Positions 33,620 through 42,323 of a stretch of 64,000 nt of DNA are shown here, in pieces (position 1 is the stretch's first letter; the number at the start of each line of letters is the position of its first letter). A program made the position numbers and the translations under genes. Origin of the DNA: Brevibacillus borstelensis (GTDB lineage Bacteria; Bacillota; Bacilli; Brevibacillales; Brevibacillaceae); assembly GCF_003710865.1 (NCBI RefSeq), contig NZ_RHHO01000001.1:1-64000 (forward strand), given 5' to 3'. The notes under the pieces were generated by a model. That model saw nothing but the letters and a program-made list of their open reading frames with translations, ran no database searches and was not told where the DNA came from.

Positions 33620-35489
33620 CAACGTTTCCCGGAACAAGCGAACCTATGCCGCATTTTTTCTGAGCAGTGTGTTTTCGGTGATGATTTTTTTCATCTACGC
33701 GATGTTCATCTACCATCCTGGCGTTGAAAACGGCGAGATTCACCGCTTTGTCGCCCAAGGGATGGTGGCGGCGGAGTACATTATTTTTCTGTTTGCCTTC
33801 TTCTTTCTCTTCTATTGTGTCGGAGCGTTTTTGAAAAGAAGGGAAAAAGAGTTCGGCATTTTAATGATGCACGGCATGACGCAAGGCCAGAGGAACAGGC
33901 TGATCTTTATGGAAAACATGATGATCGGATCGCTGTCCATTGTGTTTGGAATCGGGCTCGGGATGGTTCTGGGGAAACTGTTTTTCCAATTTGCCGGGTT
34001 CCTGCTCGATGTGGAACCGCTGCCCTTTTATCTTCCGTTGGACGCCATGGTGCTGACCATTGTTTGCTTCTTGTGCCTGTTTGTGGCGATCTCCGTCTTT
34101 ACGGTGCTGTTTTTGAAACGAAGCAACCTGCTGGAGCTTTTGCAAGGAAGCCAGCGTCCGAAGCAGGAACCAAAAGCATCGGTTTTCTTGTCTCTGCTCG
34201 CAGCTGCTCTCCTCGTGATGGCGTATGCGCTGGCGATCTGGGCCAAAGGCGCGTTTGTGATGGTCCTGATGTTTCCAGTCATCGCGCTGACGATCGCCGG
34301 GACCTATTTGCTGTTCACGCAGCTCAGTGTATTTTTGATCAGGCTGATGAAGCGCAACCGACATTTTTACTGGAACAAGACCAACCTGGTCACCTTGTCT
34401 GACCTGGCTTATCGGATGAAAGACAACGCCCGCATGTTTTTCCTCGTCTGCATCGTCTCTACCGTGGCGTTTTGCGCGATCGGGACACTGGCTGCACTGG
34501 CCTCCTCGATCACGGAGACGACAGTGAGGACGAATCCGTATGCGTTTGAATATCTGACCACCGCAGACGCGAAACAGCGGGAAGCGACAACGGCCAGGAT
34601 TGAGAAAGCGCTGCAAGACGCCGGCTTTCCGTTTGAAAAATGGGAGGTAACAACAAAGTACCTGTCCGTTAACAAAGAAGAGCATCAAGGGGTATCGATT
34701 GTCGGGGTCACCGAGTACAATCGCGCGGCCCGTGCCGCGGACGCGGATGAGGTGCAGGTAGGCGACGGAGAAGCTGTCTACTATCAACGCTGGCCGGGCG
34801 AGGATGTAAGCGGTGCAGAAGACGGCTCGTTGACAGTCGCCGGTCAACAATTGAAGCCCAGAGGTATCGAAGGGTTTTCGGTAATAAGATCCTTGAGCGG
34901 CAATCAGTTGGTGATTGTGGCAGACAGCGTTTATGCCCAAGCAAAAGAGAGCAATTTTGAACACAACTATTTCTACCAAGTGGACAGATGGAAAGAGACG
35001 AAAGAACTGAGTGAAAAGCTGGAAGCAGAAATTTCCGAGGAGCATGACGGGGCGTATTCCTTCGGAGCCCGCGCTCCGATCTATCAAGAGTTGAAGCAAA
35101 TGGCCAACACGAGCTTGTTCATCGGATTGTTTGTCGGCGTTCTGTTTTTCGTAGCGGCAGGAAGCTTCTTGTACTTCCGTTTGTACACTGATCTGGAGAG
35201 CGACCGCAGACAATACGGCGCGATTACAAAGATTGGCCTTTCCGAGAAGGAGCTTTCCCGCATCGTGACGACGCAGATCGGGCTGCTGTTCTTCGTTCCG
35301 ATCATCGTGGCCATCGTACACAGTGCCGTCGCGTTTGTCTCGCTAAACAGCCTTCTGAAGCTGATGATGATCGCGTCCGTGGTAAAGCCGACGGCGATCG
35401 TGCTGGCGAGCTTTGTTCTCGTACAATTTGTCTATTTCTGGATTATTCGCAACCGCTACTTGTTCAACCTGAAGCGGTCCATGCAGTAA
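33594..35489 (+). CDS. ABC transporter permease, BceB-like
   Basis: A 631-residue permease with about ten membrane segments in an FtsX-type arrangement and a large extracellular domain (about 315-520) between segments seven and eight, the feature that defines BceB proteins and serves as sensor. The ATG at 33594 has GGGAGGG upstream and lies inside the ATPase gene. With the kinase and regulator it forms a detoxification module; the peptide recognised cannot be read from sequence. Confidence 0.92.
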   Translation: MTFRQFAFNNVSRNKRTYAAFFLSSVFSVMIFFIYAMFIYHPGVENGEIHRFVAQGMVAAEYIIFLFAFFFLFYCVGAFLKRREKEFGILMMHGMTQGQRNRLIFMENMMIGSLSIVFGIGLGMVLGKLFFQFAGFLLDVEPLPFYLPLDAMVLTIVCFLCLFVAISVFTVLFLKRSNLLELLQGSQRPKQEPKASVFLSLLAAALLVMAYALAIWAKGAFVMVLMFPVIALTIAGTYLLFTQLSVFLIRLMKRNRHFYWNKTNLVTLSDLAYRMKDNARMFFLVCIVSTVAFCAIGTLAALASSITETTVRTNPYAFEYLTTADAKQREATTARIEKALQDAGFPFEKWEVTTKYLSVNKEEHQGVSIVGVTEYNRAARAADADEVQVGDGEAVYYQRWPGEDVSGAEDGSLTVAGQQLKPRGIEGFSVIRSLSGNQLVIVADSVYAQAKESNFEHNYFYQVDRWKETKELSEKLEAEISEEHDGAYSFGARAPIYQELKQMANTSLFIGLFVGVLFFVAAGSFLYFRLYTDLESDRRQYGAITKIGLSEKELSRIVTTQIGLLFFVPIIVAIVHSAVAFVSLNSLLKLMMIASVVKPTAIVLASFVLVQFVYFWIIRNRYLFNLKRSMQ

Positions 35490-35508
35490 CGTCCAAGAGC
35501 TACGATAT

Positions 35509-35553
35509 GCAGGCGTCGCAGCGGAGAGAGGCTCCGCATGCGGCGCCTGCTTT
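35509..35553 (+). terminator. Terminator of the bce-like operon
   Basis: GC-rich stem GCAGGCG..GCGGA/TCCGC..GCGCCTGC followed by TTTC, 20 bases after the permease stop. Confidence 0.75.
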
Positions 35554-35719
35554 CGTCTGTTCAGGCAGGCGGGCTTATCAGAATTTTAGGGAAAATATTG
35601 CGCTTGGGCAGGTTCCATATTATGCTAACTAAAAATCTGATTATCGTCCTTGTCCGGCGCATATCTTCGTGTGATAGGCGCTGATCAAGCGAAAACGAGT
35701 AGAAAAAGGCAGGGGGAGC

Positions 35720-36196
35720 ATGTCAACGAGTTTGGAAGGTTCACGATATTTTGAGTTGGACGATTTGGATTACGGTATCGCCAAAGCTTTGCAGGGGAAT
35801 GCGCGGCTGCCGTTTACCCAGATCGCCAAGGAACTGGGGGTGACAGAGAAGACAGTTCGGATGCGGGTACAGCAGATGCAGGAGGAAGAAGTGCTCAGTC
35901 TGATCGGCGTACTGAATCCGGCCAAGGCGGGACTGATGCTGTCATCGTTGATCCAGTTGGCAGTCGAGGCAGGCAGGCTCGATGAAGCGGCAGCCGAGCT
36001 GCAGGCTATTGACGAGGTCCGGCAGATCGTCCTGACCTCGGGAGAATATCAGATCATGATCCAGGTATTGCACAGGGATTACGAGGAGCTGTCCGGCTTT
36101 TTACTGGGCAGGCTGAACAAGATTTCCGGTATTGTCCGCATGAATGTCATTCATGAATTGAAATTATTGAAATCATCTCATACATATCTTCGTTGA
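35720..36196 (+). CDS. ywrC: Lrp/AsnC-family regulator (ChrS/YwrC-like)
   Basis: A 158-residue regulator: N-terminal helix-turn-helix (ALQGNARLPFTQIAKELGVTEKTVRMRV, about 23-50) and C-terminal ligand-sensing domain. It stands directly before two ChrA-type half-transporters and a gamma-glutamyltransferase gene, the same set as B. subtilis ywrC-ywrB-ywrA and ywrD, where as I recall YwrC (ChrS) controls the chromate transporter. The ATG follows AGGGGGAGC. Confidence 0.85.
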   Translation: MSTSLEGSRYFELDDLDYGIAKALQGNARLPFTQIAKELGVTEKTVRMRVQQMQEEEVLSLIGVLNPAKAGLMLSSLIQLAVEAGRLDEAAAELQAIDEVRQIVLTSGEYQIMIQVLHRDYEELSGFLLGRLNKISGIVRMNVIHELKLLKSSHTYLR

Positions 36197-36229
36197 AATG
36201 GAAGGCAGAAAACAGAAAGGGAGGACAGC

Positions 36230-36811
36230 ATGATTTATTGGAAGTTGTTTCTTGCCTTTTTTCGAATCGGGATTTTTGGCTATGGAGGAGGACCGACGAT
36301 GGTCCCCTTGTTTTATACCGAATGCGTGAAGAAATACAAATGGGTAAGCGAAGAGGATTTTACCGACAACCTGGCGATGGCAAACGCGCTTCCAGGCCCG
36401 ATCGCAACCAAGCTGGCCGCATATATCGGCTACCGCGTAAAAGGCTGGATGGGCGCGCTGGTCGCCAACTGTGCGGTGGTGCTGCCCACTGTGCTGGCGA
36501 TGATTGCGCTGCTGCAGGTGATCTATCAGTGGAAGGACGCCCCGGGCATATACGGCATGATTCAGGCGATCCAGCCAGTCATTGCTGTGATGACGGCCGT
36601 ACTGACCTGGGAGTTTCTGCAAAAGGGCTGGCAGGGGAGCAAGAACAAGAGCGGAGCCGCTGCCGCTTTGCTTTTATCGGTAGTGGCTTTGCTGTTTTTT
36701 GATCTGCATCCAGGGATCGTGGTGGGCATCGCCCTGATCTTTTCCTTCGGCTACGCCACCTGGGCGGTCCGCAAGCAGCAGAGCGGAGGGGAAGGAGAGG
36801 GAGAAGCATGA
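36230..36811 (+). CDS. ywrB: Chromate transporter, N-terminal-type half
   Basis: A 193-residue short-chain CHR protein with the family motif FGYGGGPTMVPLFY (about 17-30) and the PGPIATKLAAYIGY segment. Short-chain CHR proteins work as pairs of homologous halves, the second encoded next with a four-base overlap. Family role: chromate export, coupled to ion gradients. The ATG has GGGAGG upstream. Confidence 0.9.
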   Translation: MIYWKLFLAFFRIGIFGYGGGPTMVPLFYTECVKKYKWVSEEDFTDNLAMANALPGPIATKLAAYIGYRVKGWMGALVANCAVVLPTVLAMIALLQVIYQWKDAPGIYGMIQAIQPVIAVMTAVLTWEFLQKGWQGSKNKSGAAAALLLSVVALLFFDLHPGIVVGIALIFSFGYATWAVRKQQSGGEGEGEA

Positions 36812-37338
36812 TCTACCTGCAACTGTTTTGGGCGTTCTTCATCTCCAACATCCTCGGGTACGGAGGCGGGCCGCCAAGCATCCCGCTGATTCAGAATGAA
36901 GTCGTCGACCACTACGGCTGGATGACGATGCAGGAGTTCGGCGAGGTGCTGGCCGTCGCCAATGCGCTTCCCAGCCCGATCGCGACCAAGCTGGCGGGCT
37001 ATGTCGGCTACCAGGTGGCAGGCGTCCCCGGAGCGGCGGTCGCCCTTCTCGCTACCGTAGCTCCGACAGCTATCGCCATGATTGCGCTGCTCGGCGCACT
37101 CAACCTGTTTCGCGATGCCCCCCAGGTAAAGGCGATGACGCAATCGGTTCGTCCGATCGTGACGGTGCTGCTGGGGATCATGACCTACGAGTTTCTGCTC
37201 GGAGCCGTCGAAGGGATCGGGTGGATGCAGACCGCTATCCTTTCGGTCGCCGCTTTTCTCCTCTTGGAAAAGTGGAAGCTGCATCCCGCCCTGGTTATTC
37301 TGCTCGCGATGGCGTACGGGTTTTTCTTTATCAGCTGA
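36808..37338 (+). CDS. ywrA: Chromate transporter, C-terminal-type half
   Basis: A 176-residue partner CHR half with GYGGGPPSIPLIQNE near residue 16 and PSPIATKLAGYVGY near 55. Its start overlaps the previous gene (ATGA), so the halves are made together, and the gamma-glutamyltransferase gene follows 22 bases later. Confidence 0.9.
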   Translation: MIYLQLFWAFFISNILGYGGGPPSIPLIQNEVVDHYGWMTMQEFGEVLAVANALPSPIATKLAGYVGYQVAGVPGAAVALLATVAPTAIAMIALLGALNLFRDAPQVKAMTQSVRPIVTVLLGIMTYEFLLGAVEGIGWMQTAILSVAAFLLLEKWKLHPALVILLAMAYGFFFIS

Positions 37339-37360
37339 CCAGTTGAAAGGAGCACGTCTT

Positions 37361-38971
37361 ATGACATTCTTTGACCCGATGGAATACCCGTATGCGTCCC
37401 GCCGGATGACAGCCTATGCCAGAAACGGGATGGTGGCAACCTCGCAGCCGCTGGCGGCCCAGGCGGGACTTGATATGCTGAAGCGAGGCGGAAATGCCAT
37501 TGATGCCGCGATTGCCACCGCCGCCTGTCTGACTGTCGTAGAGCCCACCTCCAACGGGATTGGCGGCGACGCGTACGCGCTAGTCTGGACGAAAGGCACG
37601 CTTCACGGCTTAAACGCAAGCGGCCCGGCGCCAAACGGCATTTCCATCGAGGCCGTAAAAGCGGAGGGGCATGAGAAAATGCCGACGTACGGATGGCTTC
37701 CGGTAACAGTACCAGGTGCGCCGGCAGCATGGGTCGAGCTTTCCAGAAGATTCGGCAGGCTTCCGCTTGCAGTCGTGCTAAAGCCGGCAATCGACTATGC
37801 GGAACAAGGCTATCCGCTGTCGCCGACACTCGCTCATTTTTGGGAAGTGGCCTATCACAAATTCAAGCAGCTCTGTACGGGCCCGGAATTCGCCCATTGG
37901 TTTTCCACGTTTGCTCCCGCAGGAGGTCCTCCGAAAGCAGGGGAAATCTGGCGCTCGCCCGGACACGCAAAGACGCTTCGGAAGATTGCCGAGACCGAGG
38001 GAGAAAGCTTCTACAGCGGGGAATTGGCTGAGCGGATCGACGCCTTTTCCCGCGAATCTGGCGGGTATCTTCGTCTGGCCGACTTGGCTGCGTATCGGCC
38101 CGAGTGGGTCAAGCCGATCAGCGTCAACTACAGAGGCTACGATGTGTGGGAAATACCGCCGAACGGTCAGGGGCTGGTCGCGCTTTTGGCGCTGAATATG
38201 CTGAAGGGCTTCGATTTTGACGCCAGGGATTCGGCCGAAACCTGCCACAAGCAAATCGAGGCGATCAAGCTGGCTTTTGCCGATGGACTGCGCTACATCA
38301 CGCAGGAGGACAGGATGAGCGTCAGGGTGGAGGACCTGTTGGCCGAGGAGTATGCAGTGTACCGCCGCAGCCTGATCGGGGAGCATGCCGGAATACCCGA
38401 ACCCGGCAAACCGGTTGCCAGCGGTACGGTTTACCTGGCGACAGCGGATGGCGAGGGAAATATGGTTTCGTTTATCCAGAGCAACTACATGGGATTCGGA
38501 TCAGGGATTGTCGTTCCGGGTACGGGAATTGCTCTGCAAAACCGGGGGAATAACTTCTCGCTCGATCCCGCGCACGACAATCGGCTGGAGCCGGGGAAAA
38601 AATCGTTCAATACGATCATTCCCGGCTTTTTGACCAAAGACGGGAAACCGGTTGGACCATTCGGGGTCATGGGCGGATACATGCAGCCGCAGGGTCACGT
38701 GCAGGTGGTGATGAGCACTGTCGACTTTCATTTGAATCCGCAGGCCGCCTTGGATGCTCCGCGATGGCGCTGGGTGGAAGGAAGAACGGTGGAGGTCGAG
38801 CAGCATTTTCCCGAACAGATCGCACAGGAGCTGAAGAAAAAGGGCCATGACATCAAGCGGGTGACGGGCTTCGGCGGATTTGGCCGCGGCCAGATCATCT
38901 GGCGGGATGAAAACGGCGTCTTGATCGGCGGGACCGACATGCGGACGGACAGCTGCATCGCGTCGTGGTAA
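37361..38971 (+). CDS. ywrD: Gamma-glutamyltransferase family protein (YwrD-like)
   Basis: A 536-residue Ntn-hydrolase. GGNAIDAAIATAACLTVVEPTSNGIGG lies at 33-59, and the predicted autocatalytic cleavage and catalytic residue is Thr356 (SG-TVYLATADGEGN). GFGSG and a PGKKSFNTIIPG segment follow in the small subunit. There is no obvious signal peptide, so it should be cytoplasmic, unlike secreted Ggt. The ATG at 37361 has GAAAGGAG upstream; an in-frame TTG at 37343 overlaps that site. It is co-transcribed with the ChrA pair, perhaps linked through glutathione-like thiols (speculative). Confidence 0.88.
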   Translation: MTFFDPMEYPYASRRMTAYARNGMVATSQPLAAQAGLDMLKRGGNAIDAAIATAACLTVVEPTSNGIGGDAYALVWTKGTLHGLNASGPAPNGISIEAVKAEGHEKMPTYGWLPVTVPGAPAAWVELSRRFGRLPLAVVLKPAIDYAEQGYPLSPTLAHFWEVAYHKFKQLCTGPEFAHWFSTFAPAGGPPKAGEIWRSPGHAKTLRKIAETEGESFYSGELAERIDAFSRESGGYLRLADLAAYRPEWVKPISVNYRGYDVWEIPPNGQGLVALLALNMLKGFDFDARDSAETCHKQIEAIKLAFADGLRYITQEDRMSVRVEDLLAEEYAVYRRSLIGEHAGIPEPGKPVASGTVYLATADGEGNMVSFIQSNYMGFGSGIVVPGTGIALQNRGNNFSLDPAHDNRLEPGKKSFNTIIPGFLTKDGKPVGPFGVMGGYMQPQGHVQVVMSTVDFHLNPQAALDAPRWRWVEGRTVEVEQHFPEQIAQELKKKGHDIKRVTGFGGFGRGQIIWRDENGVLIGGTDMRTDSCIASW

Positions 38972-38987
38972 ACAAAGTAAAAGGGAG

Positions 38988-39014
38988 GGGGCGCGAGCAG
39001 TCGCGTCCTTTTTT
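38988..39014 (+). terminator. Terminator of the ywr-like operon
   Basis: Stem GGGCGCGA/TCGCGTCC with six T residues. Confidence 0.85.
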
Positions 39015-39120
39015 CTGTACAGGATGCGTAGTGCAGAGGAGAGGTGATGAGACTTTGTGGTAAATGCGCTTATCGAGCCGTGGATTTCAAAAAAATAGGA
39101 TCGCTATTGGAAAGTGAACG

Positions 39121-39147
39121 ACTGACGGCCCTCCGGGAGCCGTCAGT
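39121..39147 (-). terminator. Hairpin at the end of the PepSY-like gene
   Basis: Perfect nine-bp stem ACTGACGGC/GCCGTCAGT overlapping the stop codon; no T run on the minus strand, so termination is uncertain. Confidence 0.45.
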
Positions 39148-39727
39148 CAAACGTAAAGGTTACGATCTGCCGCGATTCTGTATCAACCCCGACAGCCACG
39201 GTATACTGATCGTCTGTAAAATAAAAGTACTGCTTTCGGTCGCCCGTGCTGACGGGAGAACACTTCACCAATTTCACGGCTTGCGGGCTCAAAAGCGCCC
39301 GAGAGCGGACGTAATCAGCCGCGATCCGCTCTAGCTCTTCGGTCGACAGCGATGTTGTCTGTGTTGTCTGTTTGTTCATTCGATCTATGGAAAGGGAAAG
39401 GATTTGCTTCGTCTTTGGGTCTATAACCGCATGGAAGGCCGCGATTTCTCCGTCCTGCGGCTTTCGCTTGAGAACGGCATGGACGGGCACTCCTCGGTAG
39501 ATAGGCTGGTGCGTATCGCTGTCAATCAAGGAGTCGGGATCTTCCAAAGTCACTTCCCGGTCCTCTATATCTACTTCGGCTTGAAAGAATTTCTTCACCG
39601 CCGCTTGGGCGATGGCGGCAGCCTCAGCCTTTCCAAGGCCCTGGACCTGCTCAGGGGAGGACTGGCGCCCGCAGCCGGTCAGCAGCAACAATACGATACT
39701 TATTACGACAATCCCCAACTTCTTCAT
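39143..39727 (-). CDS. PepSY-like lipoprotein
   Basis: A 194-residue lipoprotein: signal MKKLGIVVISIVLLLLTGC, then a region resembling PepSY/YpmB repeats (KAEAAAIAQAAVKKFF near 35-50 and TEELERIAADYVRSRALL near 128). I take the ATG at 39727, with GGAGG eleven bases upstream; a TTG seven codons earlier is the alternative. A BceR-like box lies about 100 bases upstream, shared with the divergent DUF169 gene, so peptide stress may induce it. Function unknown. Confidence 0.78.
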   Translation of the reverse strand: MKKLGIVVISIVLLLLTGCGRQSSPEQVQGLGKAEAAAIAQAAVKKFFQAEVDIEDREVTLEDPDSLIDSDTHQPIYRGVPVHAVLKRKPQDGEIAAFHAVIDPKTKQILSLSIDRMNKQTTQTTSLSTEELERIAADYVRSRALLSPQAVKLVKCSPVSTGDRKQYFYFTDDQYTVAVGVDTESRQIVTFTFD

Positions 39728-39821
39728 TTCTTTCGTTTCCTCCACCAAGTGTCAAACTTTCTCTACTAACAAAGGTACTATACAAACAGCCGACAATAAA
39801 TCGATTTACCTTTCCCTCACC

Positions 39822-39835
39822 TTACATTTCTGTAA
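39822..39835. promoter_or_regulatory. BceR-like box in a divergent intergenic region
   Basis: TTACA-TTTC-TGTAA, a perfect match to the motif seen before the ECF sigma gene. On the minus strand TATAGT starts at 39782, 53 bases away and pointing to the PepSY-like lipoprotein. No equally placed -10 is seen toward DUF169. Confidence 0.55.
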
Positions 39836-39937
39836 TGTGCATATGTTTTGGCATCATCCCGTAATTTGTGGGGAAGAAACAGGTTTTTTGACTAACATTG
39901 CAGAAATATTCAAAAAAAGCGACCGGAGGGAAAAGTT

Positions 39938-40783
39938 ATGAGCATACAGCAATTGCGTGAAGCCATCCAATCGTTTATTCGTCCTGACACTTTTCCGGTG
40001 GGGATTAAAATTGTCAAAAGCCAGAGCGAGCTGCCTGCAAAAGCAAAGCGCCCGTCACAGGATCTGGGCTATCTCATCACCATCTGCCAGGCGGTCAGCT
40101 TTTCCCGTCGCTACGGCTGGACGATTGCCATGAACGGCGCGGATCTCTCCTGTCCGATCGCCCAGGTGGCATTCGGCTATGAGGAACAGCTTCCGTTTTA
40201 TTCCGAAGGGCATCTCGCCTGTGGCATGTACACGGATTCTCTGGAGGCTGGCGCCAAAAGCGAGCAGGATGTACCCAAGCTTTCGCGGGAAGAGAGCGGG
40301 TATTACGTCTCGTTTCCGCTGGAGCGGGCTCCTTTTGACCCGGACGTGGTCGTCATTTACGGAAACTCCGCCCAAGTCATGCGTCTGGTGGCGGGAATGC
40401 TGTACAAACGGGGCGGATCGATCCCGTCGACGTTTTCCAGCCGGGCCGACTGCGCCGATATAGCGATCAAGCCGCTGCAGACCGGAGAGCCCCAGGTGAT
40501 CGTTCCTTGCTATGGCGACAGGCTGTTTGCGCAAACACAGGATCACGAGATGGCTTTCAGCTTTCATTTCCGCGACGCGGCGGAGCTGGTCGAGGGCTTG
40601 GAGGGTACGAACCGGGGCGGCATTCGCTACCCGATTCCCACCTACCTTCGCTACCAGGCAGAGTTTCCGCCGACCTATCAGAAGCTGGCAAGCATGTTTC
40701 CAGGTGCGGTGTCAGAGGCAAGCGCGGGGGAGGAGCAGGTAAGTCAAGGGAGCAAGCTGGTTCAGACGGAAGGGAAGGAATAA
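39938..40783 (+). CDS. DUF169 family protein
   Basis: A 281-residue protein of the DUF169 family (COG2043), recognised by PVGIKIV near residue 20, LSCPIAQVAFG near 70 and the C-terminal RGGIRYPIPTYLRY. Cysteines in ICQAV and LSCPIA are typical of the family. No biochemical role is established. The ATG has GGAGGG upstream. It ends just before a purine-rich Lys/Ala-codon tract in another frame. Confidence 0.8.
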   Translation: MSIQQLREAIQSFIRPDTFPVGIKIVKSQSELPAKAKRPSQDLGYLITICQAVSFSRRYGWTIAMNGADLSCPIAQVAFGYEEQLPFYSEGHLACGMYTDSLEAGAKSEQDVPKLSREESGYYVSFPLERAPFDPDVVVIYGNSAQVMRLVAGMLYKRGGSIPSTFSSRADCADIAIKPLQTGEPQVIVPCYGDRLFAQTQDHEMAFSFHFRDAAELVEGLEGTNRGGIRYPIPTYLRYQAEFPPTYQKLASMFPGAVSEASAGEEQVSQGSKLVQTEGKE

Positions 40784-40785
40784 AG

Positions 40786-40985
40786 CAAAAGTGGCCTAAG
40801 CGGGCCTCAAGGGCCAAAAGAGCCAAAAGAGCCAAAAGAGCCAATAAAGCTAAAAGAGCTAAAGAAGCTAAAAAAAGGCAAAGGACCCCCGAAAAGGAAA
40901 AAGACCCCGAAAAAAAGCAAAAAGCCCTCAAAAAAAGCAAAAGGCCCGAAAAAAGCCAAAAGAAACGGAGAAGAAAGAGAATAAG
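40786..40985 (+). repeat. Purine-rich low-complexity tract
   Basis: About 200 bases of almost pure A/G/C on the plus strand, including tandem ten-base AGCCAAAAGA units at 40811-40840 and later AAAAAGC runs. One frame would encode a Lys/Ala/Arg-rich tail (RAKRAKRAKRANKAKRAKEAKK) continuous with the DUF169 gene after a frameshift. No start codon or ribosome binding site supports a separate gene. Confidence 0.7.
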
Positions 40986-41018
40986 AAAGACTGCTCGCCA
41001 CCTCAAGCGAGCAGTCTT
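40980..41018 (-). terminator. Terminator of the M29 aminopeptidase gene
   Basis: Stem AGACTGCTCGC/GCGAGCAGTCT; on the minus strand it is followed by TTCTTATTCTC, on the plus strand by TCTGCTGTG. It may serve both convergent genes. Confidence 0.65.
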
Positions 41019-41036
41019 CTGCTGTGTAAAAAAGTT

Positions 41037-42152
41037 TTACACCAAATTCTCCGGATTCAGACCTTCCAGCTCCGGCAAGACAAACCGTCCGTCTTTACGG
41101 ATCAGTACATCGTCAAACCAGATTTCACCGCCGCCGTACTCTGGGCGCTGGATTTGCACCAAATCCCAGTGAATCGAGGAGCGGTTGCCGTTGTCTGCCA
41201 CGGTGTAGGAATTGCCGGGGGTGAAGTGGAAGCTGCCGGCAATCTTCTCGTCGAACAGGATGTCGAGCATCGGGTGCAGAATGTGCGGGTTAAAGCCAAT
41301 CGCGAATTCGCCGATATAGCGGGCACCGTCATCCGTATCCAGGATTTCGTTCAGGGCCTTCGTGTTGGAGCTGGTGGCCTCGACGATTTTTCCTTTGGAG
41401 AACGTAAACTGGACATCGGTAAACGAGATGCCGTGGTAGTTGGAGGCGGCATTGTAGAAGATGGTTCCTTCCACAGAATCGCGGATCGGTGCGGTATATA
41501 CCTCGCCGTCCGGAATATTGCGCTTTCCGTCGCACTTGATCGCGGGGATGCCTTTGATCGAGAAGGACAGGTCCGTTTTCGGTCCGACGATCCGGACGCG
41601 GTCTGTGCGCTCCATCAGCGCTTTGAGCGGGTCCATCGCCTTGGACATTTTGGAGTAGTCCAGGTTGCACACATCAAAGTAGAAGTCCTCGAAGCCTTCG
41701 AGACTCATGTTGGACAGCTGGGCCATTGATTTGTTCGGGTAGCGGAGCACGACCCAGCGCTTGTTCGGTACACGCTCGTTCGTGTGAACTGGCTGATACC
41801 AGTGGCGGGAATACAGGCCCATCTTTTCTTCGGACACGTCTGCAAATTCGTTGATATTGTCGTAAGCGCGAACGGCGATGTAGGCATCGACGTCCTTCAT
41901 GCGGGCGAGCTCATGCTTGGCGATCAGCTCCATGTGCTCTTTGCTTGTCCCTTGCTTCAAGGCACGCAAAATCTCCTGATCCTTCAGCGTTACCAAAGGG
42001 AGTGCGCCTACAGCGAACGCTTCCCGCACCAGTGCGCGCACCAGCGGCACCTGGATGCCGGTATTTTCAATGAGGACTTTTTCCCCTTTTTGCAGGTTGA
42101 GCGAGTAACGGATGAGGCGACTGGCTAGCTCGTTAATGCGCGGATCTGCCAT
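41037..42152 (-). CDS. M29-family aminopeptidase (AmpS/PepT-like)
   Basis: A 371-residue member of peptidase family M29, cytosolic cobalt/zinc aminopeptidases. Family features include the N-terminal LIRYSLNLQKGEKVLIE, a central IAVRAYDN segment, RHWYQPVHTNERVPNKRW and the C-terminal SSIHWDLVQ and DVLIRKDGRFV that carry metal ligands. The ATG at 42152 has GGAGG upstream on the minus strand. Monocistronic by layout. Confidence 0.9.
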   Translation of the reverse strand: MADPRINELASRLIRYSLNLQKGEKVLIENTGIQVPLVRALVREAFAVGALPLVTLKDQEILRALKQGTSKEHMELIAKHELARMKDVDAYIAVRAYDNINEFADVSEEKMGLYSRHWYQPVHTNERVPNKRWVVLRYPNKSMAQLSNMSLEGFEDFYFDVCNLDYSKMSKAMDPLKALMERTDRVRIVGPKTDLSFSIKGIPAIKCDGKRNIPDGEVYTAPIRDSVEGTIFYNAASNYHGISFTDVQFTFSKGKIVEATSSNTKALNEILDTDDGARYIGEFAIGFNPHILHPMLDILFDEKIAGSFHFTPGNSYTVADNGNRSSIHWDLVQIQRPEYGGGEIWFDDVLIRKDGRFVLPELEGLNPENLV

Positions 42153-42259
42153 TGTGTGTAACCTCCATAGTAAAAAAATTTTTATCCATCATATTATCGC
42201 ATAGCCGAAACAGCCGTGCCAGTCGTTAGGACGAGCATATTTACGATTTACCGGGCCGC

Positions 42260-42297
42260 TAAAAAACCGCTCGTGAGGTATGCATAGCGAAGCGGCC
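42260..42297 (-). terminator. Terminator of the Fe-type alcohol dehydrogenase gene
   Basis: On the minus strand CCGCTTCGCT pairs with AGCGGT across a short loop region, followed by six T residues. Confidence 0.6.
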
Positions 42298-42323
42298 CTT
42301 GTCCGAACGCCAGCGTCAGGCGT

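Noticed and set aside
40507-41172. 221-codon frame through the DUF169 3' end and the purine-rich tract
   Set aside because: Mostly a shadow of DUF169, crosses a terminator and enters the opposite-strand aminopeptidase gene.
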